From Arcticibacter pallidicorallinus (GTDB lineage Bacteria; Bacteroidota; Bacteroidia; Sphingobacteriales; Sphingobacteriaceae), in assembly GCF_003002875.1 (NCBI RefSeq), contig NZ_PVTH01000002.1, forward strand, positions 310,001 through 374,000: a stretch of 64,000 nucleotides of DNA, read 5' to 3'. Under the pieces are notes generated by a model, which had not been told where the DNA came from, searched no databases, and worked only from the letters and a program-made list of their open reading frames with translations. Numbering within the stretch: position 1 is the stretch's first letter; every line of letters begins with the position of its first letter. Below, piece after piece: positions 1-7,828 of this stretch. The position numbers and the translations under genes are program-made.

Positions 1-1
1 C

Positions 2-556
2 TTGGCTTGGATGTTTTTCGATGTTTTAAGAGGAAAGAAACCATCAGTCCTTGGGTTCTGTATTGGTGCTGTTGTAGGACTCGTGGCGATAACTCCCGGA
101 GCAGGATTTGTAGCTATTCCCCAGAGTATCTTCATCGGATTTGCCGCTTCAATTGTCTCAAACGTTGTCGCTCATAAAATTAACAACTCGCGGATTGATG
201 ACACGCTGGACGTTTTCGCTTGCCATGGTGTCGGTGGAATGGTAGGAATGCTTTTGACAGGCTTATTTGCAACCACTGCGGTAAATGGGGGCGGGGCTGA
301 TGGATGGTTCTATGGTAACCCTGAATTTTTCTTCACCCAGCTTAAGGCAATGACAATAGCTGTAGTGTATAGCTTTACGGTTTCTTATCTCATTTTTAAA
401 TTGATCAATCTTATACAACCTATGCGTGTAACGAGTGAAGAAGAGGAGCTTGGGCTTGATTCAACACAACATAACGAAAAATATATGCAGGGTACTTTGC
501 TTGTAAATAAGAACGGTGTTCTTACAGACGAGGATTTACCAGAAGAGGTTGTGTAA
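2..556 (+). CDS. amt: Ammonium transporter (Amt family), C-terminal part, cut by left edge
   Basis: Inner-membrane ammonium channel. Only the last ~184 residues are inside the window; the frame is open to the left edge, so the true start lies upstream. Visible are the conserved Amt segment GLVAITPGAGFV and the motif FACHGVGGMVGML, whose histidine corresponds to the second histidine of the twin-His pore. Hydrophobic segments are followed by a cytoplasmic tail (GLDSTQHNEKYMQG) of the type seen in Amt proteins that bind a PII protein; no PII gene is in view. A hairpin follows the stop, then a porin gene in the same direction. Family assignment is secure; substrate ammonium is inferred from the family. 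Confidence 0.93.
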   Translation: MAWMFFDVLRGKKPSVLGFCIGAVVGLVAITPGAGFVAIPQSIFIGFAASIVSNVVAHKINNSRIDDTLDVFACHGVGGMVGMLLTGLFATTAVNGGGADGWFYGNPEFFFTQLKAMTIAVVYSFTVSYLIFKLINLIQPMRVTSEEEELGLDSTQHNEKYMQGTLLVNKNGVLTDEDLPEEVV

Positions 557-591
557 CCATATTTAATAAAATATTCTAAATCTTATCTATT

Positions 592-622
592 CGCAGGGCT
601 AACGAGGCCTCTTAGTCCTGCG
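592..622 (+). terminator. Hairpin between amt and porin gene
   Basis: Arms at 592-602 and 612-622 pair over 11 positions with one G-U pair; the loop contains the palindrome GAGGCCTC. No clear T-run follows, so it may terminate, attenuate or protect the message between amt and the porin gene. Confidence 0.5.
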
Positions 623-663
623 GAATACCTCTTTAAGCTTAAACCATTTAATTAACTATTAAC

Positions 664-1773
664 ATGCTAAAAAATCTATTAGCTGCTATGATTCTAGCAG
701 CGGTGGCAGGTACTGCCCTTGCTCAAGACAGCTCCAGTGTATCTCCTCTGGAAATTTCCGGTTCGGTGGATGCGTATTATAAATACGATTTCGCTGGTAT
801 GAAAGGGGGTGCGGGAAACATTCCGACATATTTCAACAGCGATAATAATTCTGTATCTCTGGGAATGATTGATGTTATGCTGAAGAAAACGACAGGTAAG
901 GCAAGTTTCGTAGGTGAGTTGTCTTTCGGTCCGCGCGGTCAATACCAGTCAATATTAAATGGCGACGGTTCAGATGGTAATAGCTTTCATATTCAGAATC
1001 TGTATATGTCTTACGCATTCACCGACAAGTTTTCGTTAACAGGAGGCTTCATGGGTACCTTTGTCGGGTATGAAGTGATATCTCCCTCTGCCAATTTCCA
1101 TTATTCCACATCTTACCTGTTCGGCGCAGGTCCGTTCCAAAACGCGGGCATCCGGGCAAACTACGCCGTTAGTGATAAAGTAGGCCTGATGATCGGGGTA
1201 TTCAACGACTGGAACACATATCGCGACTTTAATGGAGTGTCACATTTCGGTGCGCAATTATCCTTGTCTCCGGTTGAGGGATGGACTGCATATCTGAATG
1301 TATTGACCGGCCGGTCTGCGAACGTGACTGAGACGGATGAGGGATCTGGCGACGTTACCACCTACCCTGGAGCGGAGCAACTCGGATCGGGTACCATTGT
1401 AGATCTTACTACATCGTATCAGATCAGCGAAGCTTTCAAGCTTGGTCTGAACGCAGCTGATTACTCGATGCCCAACAACAACGCAGGCGGATTTGGTTAC
1501 AGCGGCATTGCTCTATATCCGCAATACGCAGTTTCAGAAAATTTCCTCGTAGGTCTGCGAGGGGAGTATTTTAAATCGAAAGATGTGGATGGGGTAGAGG
1601 GAGGCTCGATAACTGCATTGACACTATCAGCCAACTTGAAAGCTGGTGGACTGACTTTTATTCCTGAAGTACGATTCGATAAAACTTCGGAAGCAGATAC
1701 TTTCTTCAAAAAGAGTGGTGACTTCACAAAAAATGCTTCTCAATTCTCACTGGCAGCCGTGTTTGCTTTCTAA
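664..1773 (+). CDS. Outer-membrane beta-barrel porin (OmpL/bbp2-like) linked to amt
   Basis: 369 residues with a signal peptide (MLKNLLAAMILAAVAGTALAQ, cleavage expected after the AQ). The mature part alternates polar and aromatic residues in the manner of a beta-barrel and ends in a C-terminal phenylalanine (AAVFAF), typical of outer-membrane barrels. I place it with the putative beta-barrel porins that stand next to ammonium transporter genes in Bacteroidota. It follows amt by 107 bp, across a hairpin, in the same direction, suggesting it serves passage of nitrogen compounds across the outer membrane. That role is inference; the barrel call is firm. Confidence 0.8.
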   Translation: MLKNLLAAMILAAVAGTALAQDSSSVSPLEISGSVDAYYKYDFAGMKGGAGNIPTYFNSDNNSVSLGMIDVMLKKTTGKASFVGELSFGPRGQYQSILNGDGSDGNSFHIQNLYMSYAFTDKFSLTGGFMGTFVGYEVISPSANFHYSTSYLFGAGPFQNAGIRANYAVSDKVGLMIGVFNDWNTYRDFNGVSHFGAQLSLSPVEGWTAYLNVLTGRSANVTETDEGSGDVTTYPGAEQLGSGTIVDLTTSYQISEAFKLGLNAADYSMPNNNAGGFGYSGIALYPQYAVSENFLVGLRGEYFKSKDVDGVEGGSITALTLSANLKAGGLTFIPEVRFDKTSEADTFFKKSGDFTKNASQFSLAAVFAF

Positions 1774-1778
1774 CGCAT

Positions 1779-1797
1779 CCCGGTGACCCGGTTTTTT
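1779..1797 (+). terminator. Short hairpin plus T-run after porin gene
   Basis: CCGG at 1780-1783 pairs with CCGG at 1788-1791 (loop TGAC) and is followed by six T at 1792-1797, directly after the porin stop. The stem is short, so this is a modest terminator call. Confidence 0.45.
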
Positions 1798-1910
1798 ATT
1801 TATTTAATTTACTATTATAAGAAAAATTGCTACCAAACAATAAAGATTAATGTTGGTTTAGTGTTGTTAGAGAGGGATAAGCTACAGGCTTTCCCTCTTC
1901 TTATTTTCAT

Positions 1911-1918
1911 TAGATTTG
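1911..1918 (+). promoter_or_regulatory. TAGATTTG, candidate -7 element of the PHP phosphatase gene
   Basis: Perfect match to the Bacteroidota -7 consensus TAnnTTTG. It ends only 6 bases before the annotated ATG at 1925, which would make the message nearly leaderless or move translation to a later start. No good TTTG -33 element was found. Confidence 0.35.
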
Positions 1919-1924
1919 TAATCT

Positions 1925-2671
1925 ATGTTCTCGTCACTAAATTTCTTTTTTAAGCGGCCAAAAAAAGTAACACTCGAATGGATGGGTGTAGACATGCATT
2001 CTCACATCCTGCCTGGAATTGATGATGGCTCCCGGGATCTCGCTAGCTCGGTCGGTTTTATCAAAGGCTTAAGCGATCTGGGTGTTGAAAAGTTCATCTG
2101 TACCCCACATATATTTACGGAAGTTTACCCGAATAGCAGACAAACAATCTTTCCTGTGCTTGAACAGCTTCGAGCTGAGCTTACACGTCAAGGGATTGAC
2201 GTGCAGGTAGAAGCAGCGGCTGAGTATATGATGGATTTGGATTTTATGGAGCTTCTGAAAAATGACGAAATACTTCCTTTGCATGGTAAGCACGTTCTTG
2301 TAGAAATGTCCTATCAGGTTGAAACACGAAACGTCGACCAATTTATCTTTGATCTAAACATTAAAGGATATCAACCTGTTCTGGCACATCCTGAGAGGTA
2401 TATTTATTATCATAGTAACTTTGAACAATATCGGAAACTGAAGGAGCATGGATGTATTCTTCAAGTCAATCTTTTGTCTCTTGCAGGTTATTATGGTAAG
2501 GCGGTAAAACAAGTCGGGTTACGCCTTCTAAAAGAGAAGTTAATAGATGTTGTCGGAACCGACTTGCACCATATAAAACATCTCGAGTATATTACCAAAT
2601 TCGTCAAGAGTGGGAATGCTGCAAAGCTATTAGCGGATTATCCTGTGAGAAATAACGAACTATTTCGTTGA
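1925..2671 (+). CDS. PHP-type tyrosine-protein phosphatase (CpsB/YwqE family)
   Basis: 248 residues. The metal-binding signature MHSHILPGIDDGSRD near residues 23-37 and later histidines (CTPHIF, LAHPERY, GTDLHH) are those of the PHP metallo-phosphatases that remove phosphate from bacterial tyrosine kinases of capsule export. A fitting partner is the Wzc-like autokinase at 17245-19608, although the genes are about 15 kb apart. The start at 1925 follows a -7-like element closely; an alternative ATG at 1981 would begin just before the first metal motif and would remove the N-terminal extension. Cytoplasmic, stand-alone gene. Confidence 0.88.
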   Translation: MFSSLNFFFKRPKKVTLEWMGVDMHSHILPGIDDGSRDLASSVGFIKGLSDLGVEKFICTPHIFTEVYPNSRQTIFPVLEQLRAELTRQGIDVQVEAAAEYMMDLDFMELLKNDEILPLHGKHVLVEMSYQVETRNVDQFIFDLNIKGYQPVLAHPERYIYYHSNFEQYRKLKEHGCILQVNLLSLAGYYGKAVKQVGLRLLKEKLIDVVGTDLHHIKHLEYITKFVKSGNAAKLLADYPVRNNELFR

Positions 2672-2916
2672 TCTGATATTTTATTTCGTTTGCGTTTTGC
2701 ACTTTTTACATGCAATGTTGAGACATTAAAACAGCCCTGAGTGTCCTTAATCGGCTTTATGTCCCGTAAAAGTTGATGATAATAGTTATAAACCCATCGG
2801 CTTTTGAATGATTATTCAATGAAGTTTCTTAAATCTTAACAAATTCTTAAAAGTTTCATAACAGTGAACTAGTACCAAAATTTCTCGTTTATTTACATAT
2901 AAATCAGATTGAAATT

Positions 2917-3054
2917 ATGAAAGCAAACGAGATATTTCAAGGGCCTGAAGAATCGCGAAAAATAACGATAATGGCGTTTATTATTGGTAATGCTGTGGCA
3001 TTGGTTGCCTTTGTCGCTCCACTAGTTTTGTATATTCTGGCTAAAGAAATGTAG
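2917..3054 (+). CDS. Small single-span membrane protein, 45 residues
   Basis: ATG at 2917, stop TAG at 3052-3054. The protein has a charged N-terminal part (MKANEIFQGPEESRK) and one hydrophobic segment of about 24 residues ending YILAKEM. I do not recognise a family. Support for a real gene: clean start, a typical membrane-span composition, and a long hairpin whose left arm begins in the stop codon. It stands alone between the PHP phosphatase gene and a gene on the other strand. Function unknown. Confidence 0.55.
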   Translation: MKANEIFQGPEESRKITIMAFIIGNAVALVAFVAPLVLYILAKEM

Positions 3055-3095
3055 CGACTACTCAAAGAGGATATTGATCTCTTTTAAGTAGTCGC
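3054..3095 (+). terminator. Long hairpin terminator of the 45-residue gene
   Basis: Arms 3054-3062 and 3087-3095 (GCGACTACT/AGTAGTCGC), then a small mismatch, then 3064-3069 and 3079-3084 (AAAGAG/CTCTTT), loop of nine. The stem starts at the last base of the stop codon. No clear T-run follows. Confidence 0.65.
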
Positions 3096-3159
3096 TTAGT
3101 AATAAATTCGTTTATCGTGTAACCCAGGATGTGTCGCTTGTAAAATTGAGGGGTGGGTC

Positions 3160-3390
3160 TTATTCCCAACCAGATCCTTTTTTGGCATTTCCCGCTTTTA
3201 CATGTTCTTCAGCTTTTGCTTTTCCAAGTATGGCTGCCATTTTATTCCCATCTTTATCTTTTCCAGTTGCTATATACCTCCCCGACTTGATATCGATAAC
3301 GGGATCTACCATTGGAACGTTCTTGGTTTTTGTCTTGACAGAATAAGCGGTGATGCCTTCTGATTCCTCTTTTGTTTTTTTCGTTGTCAT
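3160..3390 (-). CDS. Small lysine-rich hypothetical protein, 76 residues
   Basis: Begins MTTKKTKEESEGIT and is rich in Lys, Asp and Gly, ending KKGSGWE; soluble, no signal peptide or membrane segment. I do not recognise a named domain. The opposite-strand frame over the same bases is hydrophobic and lacks a good start, so I prefer this strand. The gene is monocistronic between the 45-residue gene and the aldo/keto reductase gene. Function unknown. Confidence 0.5.
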   Translation of the reverse strand: MTTKKTKEESEGITAYSVKTKTKNVPMVDPVIDIKSGRYIATGKDKDGNKMAAILGKAKAEEHVKAGNAKKGSGWE

Positions 3391-3550
3391 AGGATATGTA
3401 TTAGACTTTAATGATCAATAAGTGTTTTTAAAGCGAAATTGTTTTTTTAAACTAATCATTTTAAGAAAAAAATCTGAAGGATGATCCAAGTCATTTTTTG
3501 ATCCCCCTGCTAAGCTTATTTTTGTGTATAAACTATTATTGAAAGGAATT

Positions 3551-3573
3551 GGTTCGGACCCCCTGTCCGAACC
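3551..3573 (-). terminator. Hairpin after aldo/keto reductase gene
   Basis: Eight perfect pairs: GGTTCGGA at 3551-3558 and TCCGAACC at 3566-3573, loop of seven. It sits one base beyond the stop codon of the minus-strand reductase gene. Confidence 0.6.
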
Positions 3574-3574
3574 T

Positions 3575-4477
3575 TTATTTTAAATAAACATCTTCTCTTG
3601 ATGTTGCGTATAGATCGTACCAATCCTGATGATCCAGGTCGATATCGAAGGCTTTAACGATGTTTCTGATTCTCTGTTCTTCTCTGGTTCCAATAAGTGG
3701 AAGAGCACCTAGCTTAATTAGCCACGCAACCGCAACAGATTCGATTTCCATATCATACTTAATCGCGATCTTCTGAAGTTTATTTCTGACCTTGATAGCG
3801 AGATCATCCTTTCCGTGTGCAATACGGCCGTCAGCTAGTGGGGCTGATGCAAGGGGTTTCATGTAACGCTGTTTGATATAGTCAATTTGACCGTTGTCGA
3901 GAGCTGATGTATTAAGCAGATTAAGCTCGATATGATTTGTTACGATAGGCGTGCTGAGAAATGAGGCAAGTAGCTGATGCTGGAATACAGAAAAATTCGT
4001 GATACCAATATTCTTGACTTTTCCTGATTTTTTAAGCTGCATAAGCGTCAAAGCAGTTTCTTCGATGTTGGAGATAGGGTCGAGGTGGTTAAGCAGGAAG
4101 ATATCTATATAATCGGTGCGTAGTTTTCGTAGGGAGTTTTCGACAGATTCAATAATATGTTTACTGGATGTATCATAATGCTTCATACGTACGCCAGGTT
4201 GGCTGCTGTGAGGTATTCTCAGACCGCATTTCGTAAAAATTACTAGATCTTCTCTTCTAAAAGATTTTTGACTGATAACATTTCCAAATAACTCCTCACA
4301 CTGGTAAGATCCGTACGAATCACCATGATCAAAAGTGTTGATTCCTAATTCCAGACACAAGTTGACTACGCGTTCCATATTTGCGGAGACGGTGCTTGCC
4401 TCATCATTCCAACGATAAAATCCGTAAACAGCCGATGATACTTTCGGCCCCGCGTCACTCAGATAGGTTTTTTCCAT
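3575..4477 (-). CDS. Aldo/keto reductase
   Basis: 300-residue (beta/alpha)8 NADPH-dependent oxidoreductase. Visible family motifs: FDHGDSYGSYQCEELFG with the catalytic Asp and Tyr, LRTDYIDIFLLNHLD, KKSGKVKNIGITNFS, and a C-terminal cofactor-binding segment PLIGTREEQRIRNI. This resembles the YdhF-like group of aldo/keto reductases; substrate cannot be told. Cytoplasmic. It is transcribed away from the signalling cassette that starts at 4694, with a 216-bp divergent region between them. Confidence 0.9.
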   Translation of the reverse strand: MEKTYLSDAGPKVSSAVYGFYRWNDEASTVSANMERVVNLCLELGINTFDHGDSYGSYQCEELFGNVISQKSFRREDLVIFTKCGLRIPHSSQPGVRMKHYDTSSKHIIESVENSLRKLRTDYIDIFLLNHLDPISNIEETALTLMQLKKSGKVKNIGITNFSVFQHQLLASFLSTPIVTNHIELNLLNTSALDNGQIDYIKQRYMKPLASAPLADGRIAHGKDDLAIKVRNKLQKIAIKYDMEIESVAVAWLIKLGALPLIGTREEQRIRNIVKAFDIDLDHQDWYDLYATSREDVYLK

Positions 4478-4551
4478 AATTGTAATCTTGACCTACAATA
4501 ATATCTAAATAAGAGTCACAAAAGAAATAATTTTAAGTGCGGATATTCATG

Positions 4552-4572
4552 CGAATAATGCTATTGTATTCG
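4552..4572. promoter_or_regulatory. Inverted repeat CGAATA/TATTCG in divergent region
   Basis: Arms at 4552-4557 and 4567-4572 in the AT-rich region between the reductase gene and the cassette. Could be a regulator site; short enough to occur by chance. Confidence 0.25.
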
Positions 4573-4665
4573 AGTGACATCACATATTGTGTATTATTAT
4601 GTCGAAAAATGATGTTTGATGTTAAACATAATCTCCGTACGATGCGAAATGTATAATTGATGTTG

Positions 4666-4673
4666 TAGATTTG
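4666..4673 (+). promoter_or_regulatory. TAGATTTG, candidate -7 element of the four-gene cassette
   Basis: Matches TAnnTTTG and lies 20 bases before the ATG at 4694, a suitable distance. No TTTG at the usual -33 distance is present, so the element may need an activator or may be chance. Confidence 0.4.
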
Positions 4674-4693
4674 ATGTGAAATTTGACTAAACG

Positions 4694-5503
4694 ATGGAGG
4701 GCACCTTAAACAAAGATAATCCGGAAGTAAGGCTCAGAGCTTTCAGGGCGATCGATGAGCCAGAAACGTGCGAACTATTTGTAGAAGGACACACACACGT
4801 TTTGACGAGTATTGGCGTGACCAAGGTAACATCCTCCAAGAATGAGTGGAGAGAAAATCCAGGCGCATTTGTTATCGTAGTCGAGTCTCTCGACAAGAAA
4901 AAGGTCTACGGAGGGGCGCGGGTTCATGTTGCGGGTGGTTCTGAGCCCCTTCCAATCGAGCAGGCTACAGGAGCGATGGATTCGCAGATATTTAAGCTAG
5001 TGTGGGAATATTCGCGAAAAGGTACCGGGGAGCTTTGTGGTCTTTGGAATTCAAGAGAGATATCCGGGTACGGTATAGGATGTATTTTTCTTATCCGTGC
5101 AGCAGTAGCGATTTCGACGCAAATCGGATTGGAGTCGCTTTTTGCTCTGTGCGCACCTTACACTATAAAACCATGTGAGTGCGTTGGCATGGAACGAGAG
5201 GAAAGCATTGGAAATAACGGGACTTTCTATTATCCTAAGTTAGATTTACTTGCAACGACTATGTTGTTGAAAGATGTTCCTACGCTTTCCAAAGCCGATC
5301 AGGAAGATCAAGATGCGATCTTCAAAATCCGGCAGTCTCTAAACGTCATCAGAATGGAAGAACTAAGACGAAAGACTATCAAAATTCATTATGAAACTCA
5401 AATTCCTAATCTCGACAAATGGGATCTGGAGACCATAATCTCTAACGCGAAGCTGAACTTTTTGAGAGGTCAGTTGAATGAGAATGACCTAAATTTTTTT
5501 TAA
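4694..5503 (+). CDS. GNAT/acyl-transferase-like protein, first gene of the cassette
   Basis: 269 residues, soluble. Residues ~110-165 (LWNSREISGYGIGCIFLIRA to LESLFALCAPYTIKPCECVG) have the layout of a GNAT or autoinducer-synthase-like fold: a strand, a glycine-containing turn, a long helix, then a strand with a return segment. The rest gives no clear motif. It stands 9 bp before the E1/nitroreductase gene. I infer that it transfers an acyl group or makes an N-acyl compound, modified or activated by the next gene product. Substrate unknown; the fold call itself is moderate. Confidence 0.5.
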   Translation: MEGTLNKDNPEVRLRAFRAIDEPETCELFVEGHTHVLTSIGVTKVTSSKNEWRENPGAFVIVVESLDKKKVYGGARVHVAGGSEPLPIEQATGAMDSQIFKLVWEYSRKGTGELCGLWNSREISGYGIGCIFLIRAAVAISTQIGLESLFALCAPYTIKPCECVGMEREESIGNNGTFYYPKLDLLATTMLLKDVPTLSKADQEDQDAIFKIRQSLNVIRMEELRRKTIKIHYETQIPNLDKWDLETIISNAKLNFLRGQLNENDLNFF

Positions 5504-5512
5504 AGAAAGCGG

Positions 5513-7810
5513 ATGGATACCAACTACAATTTAAACCTTCAATTCTTAAGGATTTATCGCGAAGCGGACAAAAATGTGTTCGATCAACTGATAGCAGACA
5601 ACGAAGCGTGGTTTATACACGACGAAATATACGGTCAATTACAGGAGCTTGTTAAATCAGAACATCCTTCAGTAAAATTGACACCTGAGGATTATTCAAT
5701 ATTGATAAGCCAACGGTTGGGAGACCTGAGTATTAAAGAGTATGGTGTCTGGGTATACTATCCTTGGAGTAAGCGACTAGTTCACTTATTGGATGAGGAT
5801 GAGTTTATTGAAGTCAGGACAAACCGTAATCGGTATAAAATTACACGAGAAGAGCAAAATAGTCTTCGTCGGAAGAAAATAGGAATTGTGGGTTTATCTG
5901 TGGGCCAGTCGATCGCCCTGACCTTAGCGATGGAACGCACTTGCGGTGAACTTCGACTAGCTGATTTTGATACAGCGGAACTGAGCAACTTGAACAGGAT
6001 TAGAACGGGGGTGCATAATCTTGGATTAGCTAAGACTTTGATAGCGGCCAGGGAGATCCTTGAAATCGATCCATTCATCAAAATTCGAATTTACACTAAT
6101 GGCCTTAACCAGGAAAACATGGATCACTTCTTTGCTTTTGATGGAAAGCTTGATCTTTTTGTTGAGGTCTGTGACGGGTTGGATATCAAGATTGAGAGTC
6201 GTTACAAAGCGCGCGAGCTTCAGATACCTGTTATCATGGATACTAATGATCGGGGGATGCTTGATGTGGAGCGTTTTGATCTTGAGCCAGATAGAGATAT
6301 TCTCCATGGTCTTGCTAACGGGCTGGATCCCAGTAGCGTTAAAGGCTTGACAAACGAAGAAAAAGTGCCATATGTATTGCGACTGATTGGCGCGGATACT
6401 ATTTCAACACGAATGAAAGCCTCTATGCTTGAAGTGGAGCAGTCAATCAATACCTGGCCGCAGTTAGCTTCGTCTGTGACTTTGGGTGGAGCTCTAACTA
6501 CTGATGTTTGCAGACGAATATTGTTGGACCAGTATCATGAGTCAGGAAGGTATTATGTTGATTTGGAAGAGTTAGTAGGCGATAGGGATGGCAAGGCAGA
6601 GTTATCACCGGTTCCGACACAACAGTTAGTAAATCCATATTCGCCACTGGAGTGGTCGGATGTCAGGAGTGCTGCAGATGTATTTTTTGAGAAGTATCAG
6701 GATGTTGGGAGTAAAATCACTGATCATCAGCTTGATGCGATTATAGATGCTGGTATTTCCGCACCTTCGGCGGGCAACAATCAACCCTGGAAATGGTACT
6801 ATCGTAATGGAGTTTTATTCTTATTTCATGATAAAATTCAGTCTTGGTCCTGGGGTGACTATTACGAAATGGGATCTCATATATCCCTCGGTTCGGCACT
6901 TGAAAATGTACGTATGCAGGCCAATGCTCTTGGCCTCTCCATCGAAGAGAATATTTTTCCGCTTGAATATAATCCGGCAATGATAGCCGCAGTGCGATTT
7001 TTTCCGAATGCTGAACCCGTGCAAGAGTCGACGCTTGACATGGCCAAATATATTTTCTTGCGTAATACAAATCGTAAGTTGGCAAAGAGAGTTTCCTTGG
7101 ATGAGTCATTCTATAATGAAATGAGCCGCATTGTCAGCCTTTTCGACCCAGTGAAGCTTTATTACACGCAGGATGAAGCGGAACTCGACGAACTAGCCGA
7201 TATCATCGCTGAATGTGACAAGGTCAGACTACTCAATGAAATGGGACATGAGGAATTTTACCATGAAATTCGATGGAATAAAGCAGAAGCGGATAAAACC
7301 AGAAATGGCGTGGAGCTGGATGCTGTAGATATAACTGCCAGCGAGAAGGCAGGCTTCAAGGTAGCTCAGGACTGGAAGGCTGTGAAGTTACTTGCTCAGT
7401 GGGATAAAGGAGATGCGTTTAAGAAAATGTCGCTGGATGGAATCAGGTGCGCATCCGGAATAGTCATTCTTACGATACCGGTGTTTAATCACTCTACTTT
7501 AATACAAGCTGGAAAGGCAGCTGAGCGAGCCTGGATATTTGCAAACCAACAACAGGTGGCTGTGCATCCGCTGCTATCAACGGCTTTTTTCTTTAGCCGT
7601 TTGACTCATGGTAAAGCCGAAGATCTTCCTCAACATGTGGCCGACAAGCTGAGTCTACTAAGACAGCGCTTTCTCAAAATTATGTCGGCCAGCCGGGGAT
7701 ATGATGGGACGAAAGAGTATGAAGTGTTTGTCATGAAGGTTAGTATTGCTCCCGATGCAGGAAGTAGATCTTTGAGAAAGCATAAAGCTGAATTGTTTGA
7801 TCGCGATTAA
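5513..7810 (+). CDS. E1/ThiF-like domain fused to nitroreductase (Rv1355c/MoeY-type)
   Basis: 765 residues with two enzymatic parts. Residues ~115-330 form an E1-like adenylating domain: nucleotide loop GIVGLSVGQ (124-132), ADFDTAELSNLNRIR (150-164) with its Asp and Arg, and a following LAKT lysine. I see neither the CxxC zinc pairs nor a clear catalytic cysteine of ThiF/MoeB. Residues ~390-745 form a nitroreductase-like flavin domain with APSAGNNQPWKW at 417-428. The same architecture is known from Mycobacterium Rv1355c, named MoeY, without firm function. The combination recalls azole-forming cyclodehydratase/dehydrogenase pairs, so I infer adenylation followed by flavin-dependent oxidation of a small molecule. 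Co-transcribed with its neighbours (9 and 18 bp gaps). Confidence 0.8.
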   Translation: MDTNYNLNLQFLRIYREADKNVFDQLIADNEAWFIHDEIYGQLQELVKSEHPSVKLTPEDYSILISQRLGDLSIKEYGVWVYYPWSKRLVHLLDEDEFIEVRTNRNRYKITREEQNSLRRKKIGIVGLSVGQSIALTLAMERTCGELRLADFDTAELSNLNRIRTGVHNLGLAKTLIAAREILEIDPFIKIRIYTNGLNQENMDHFFAFDGKLDLFVEVCDGLDIKIESRYKARELQIPVIMDTNDRGMLDVERFDLEPDRDILHGLANGLDPSSVKGLTNEEKVPYVLRLIGADTISTRMKASMLEVEQSINTWPQLASSVTLGGALTTDVCRRILLDQYHESGRYYVDLEELVGDRDGKAELSPVPTQQLVNPYSPLEWSDVRSAADVFFEKYQDVGSKITDHQLDAIIDAGISAPSAGNNQPWKWYYRNGVLFLFHDKIQSWSWGDYYEMGSHISLGSALENVRMQANALGLSIEENIFPLEYNPAMIAAVRFFPNAEPVQESTLDMAKYIFLRNTNRKLAKRVSLDESFYNEMSRIVSLFDPVKLYYTQDEAELDELADIIAECDKVRLLNEMGHEEFYHEIRWNKAEADKTRNGVELDAVDITASEKAGFKVAQDWKAVKLLAQWDKGDAFKKMSLDGIRCASGIVILTIPVFNHSTLIQAGKAAERAWIFANQQQVAVHPLLSTAFFFSRLTHGKAEDLPQHVADKLSLLRQRFLKIMSASRGYDGTKEYEVFVMKVSIAPDAGSRSLRKHKAELFDRD

Positions 7811-7828
7811 GGTCTGCACGAAAGAAAT

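Noticed and set aside
3131-3346. Plus-strand frame over the lysine-rich small gene
   Set aside because: Hydrophobic reading caused by the complement of Lys/Glu codons; the minus-strand reading has a good ATG and composition.
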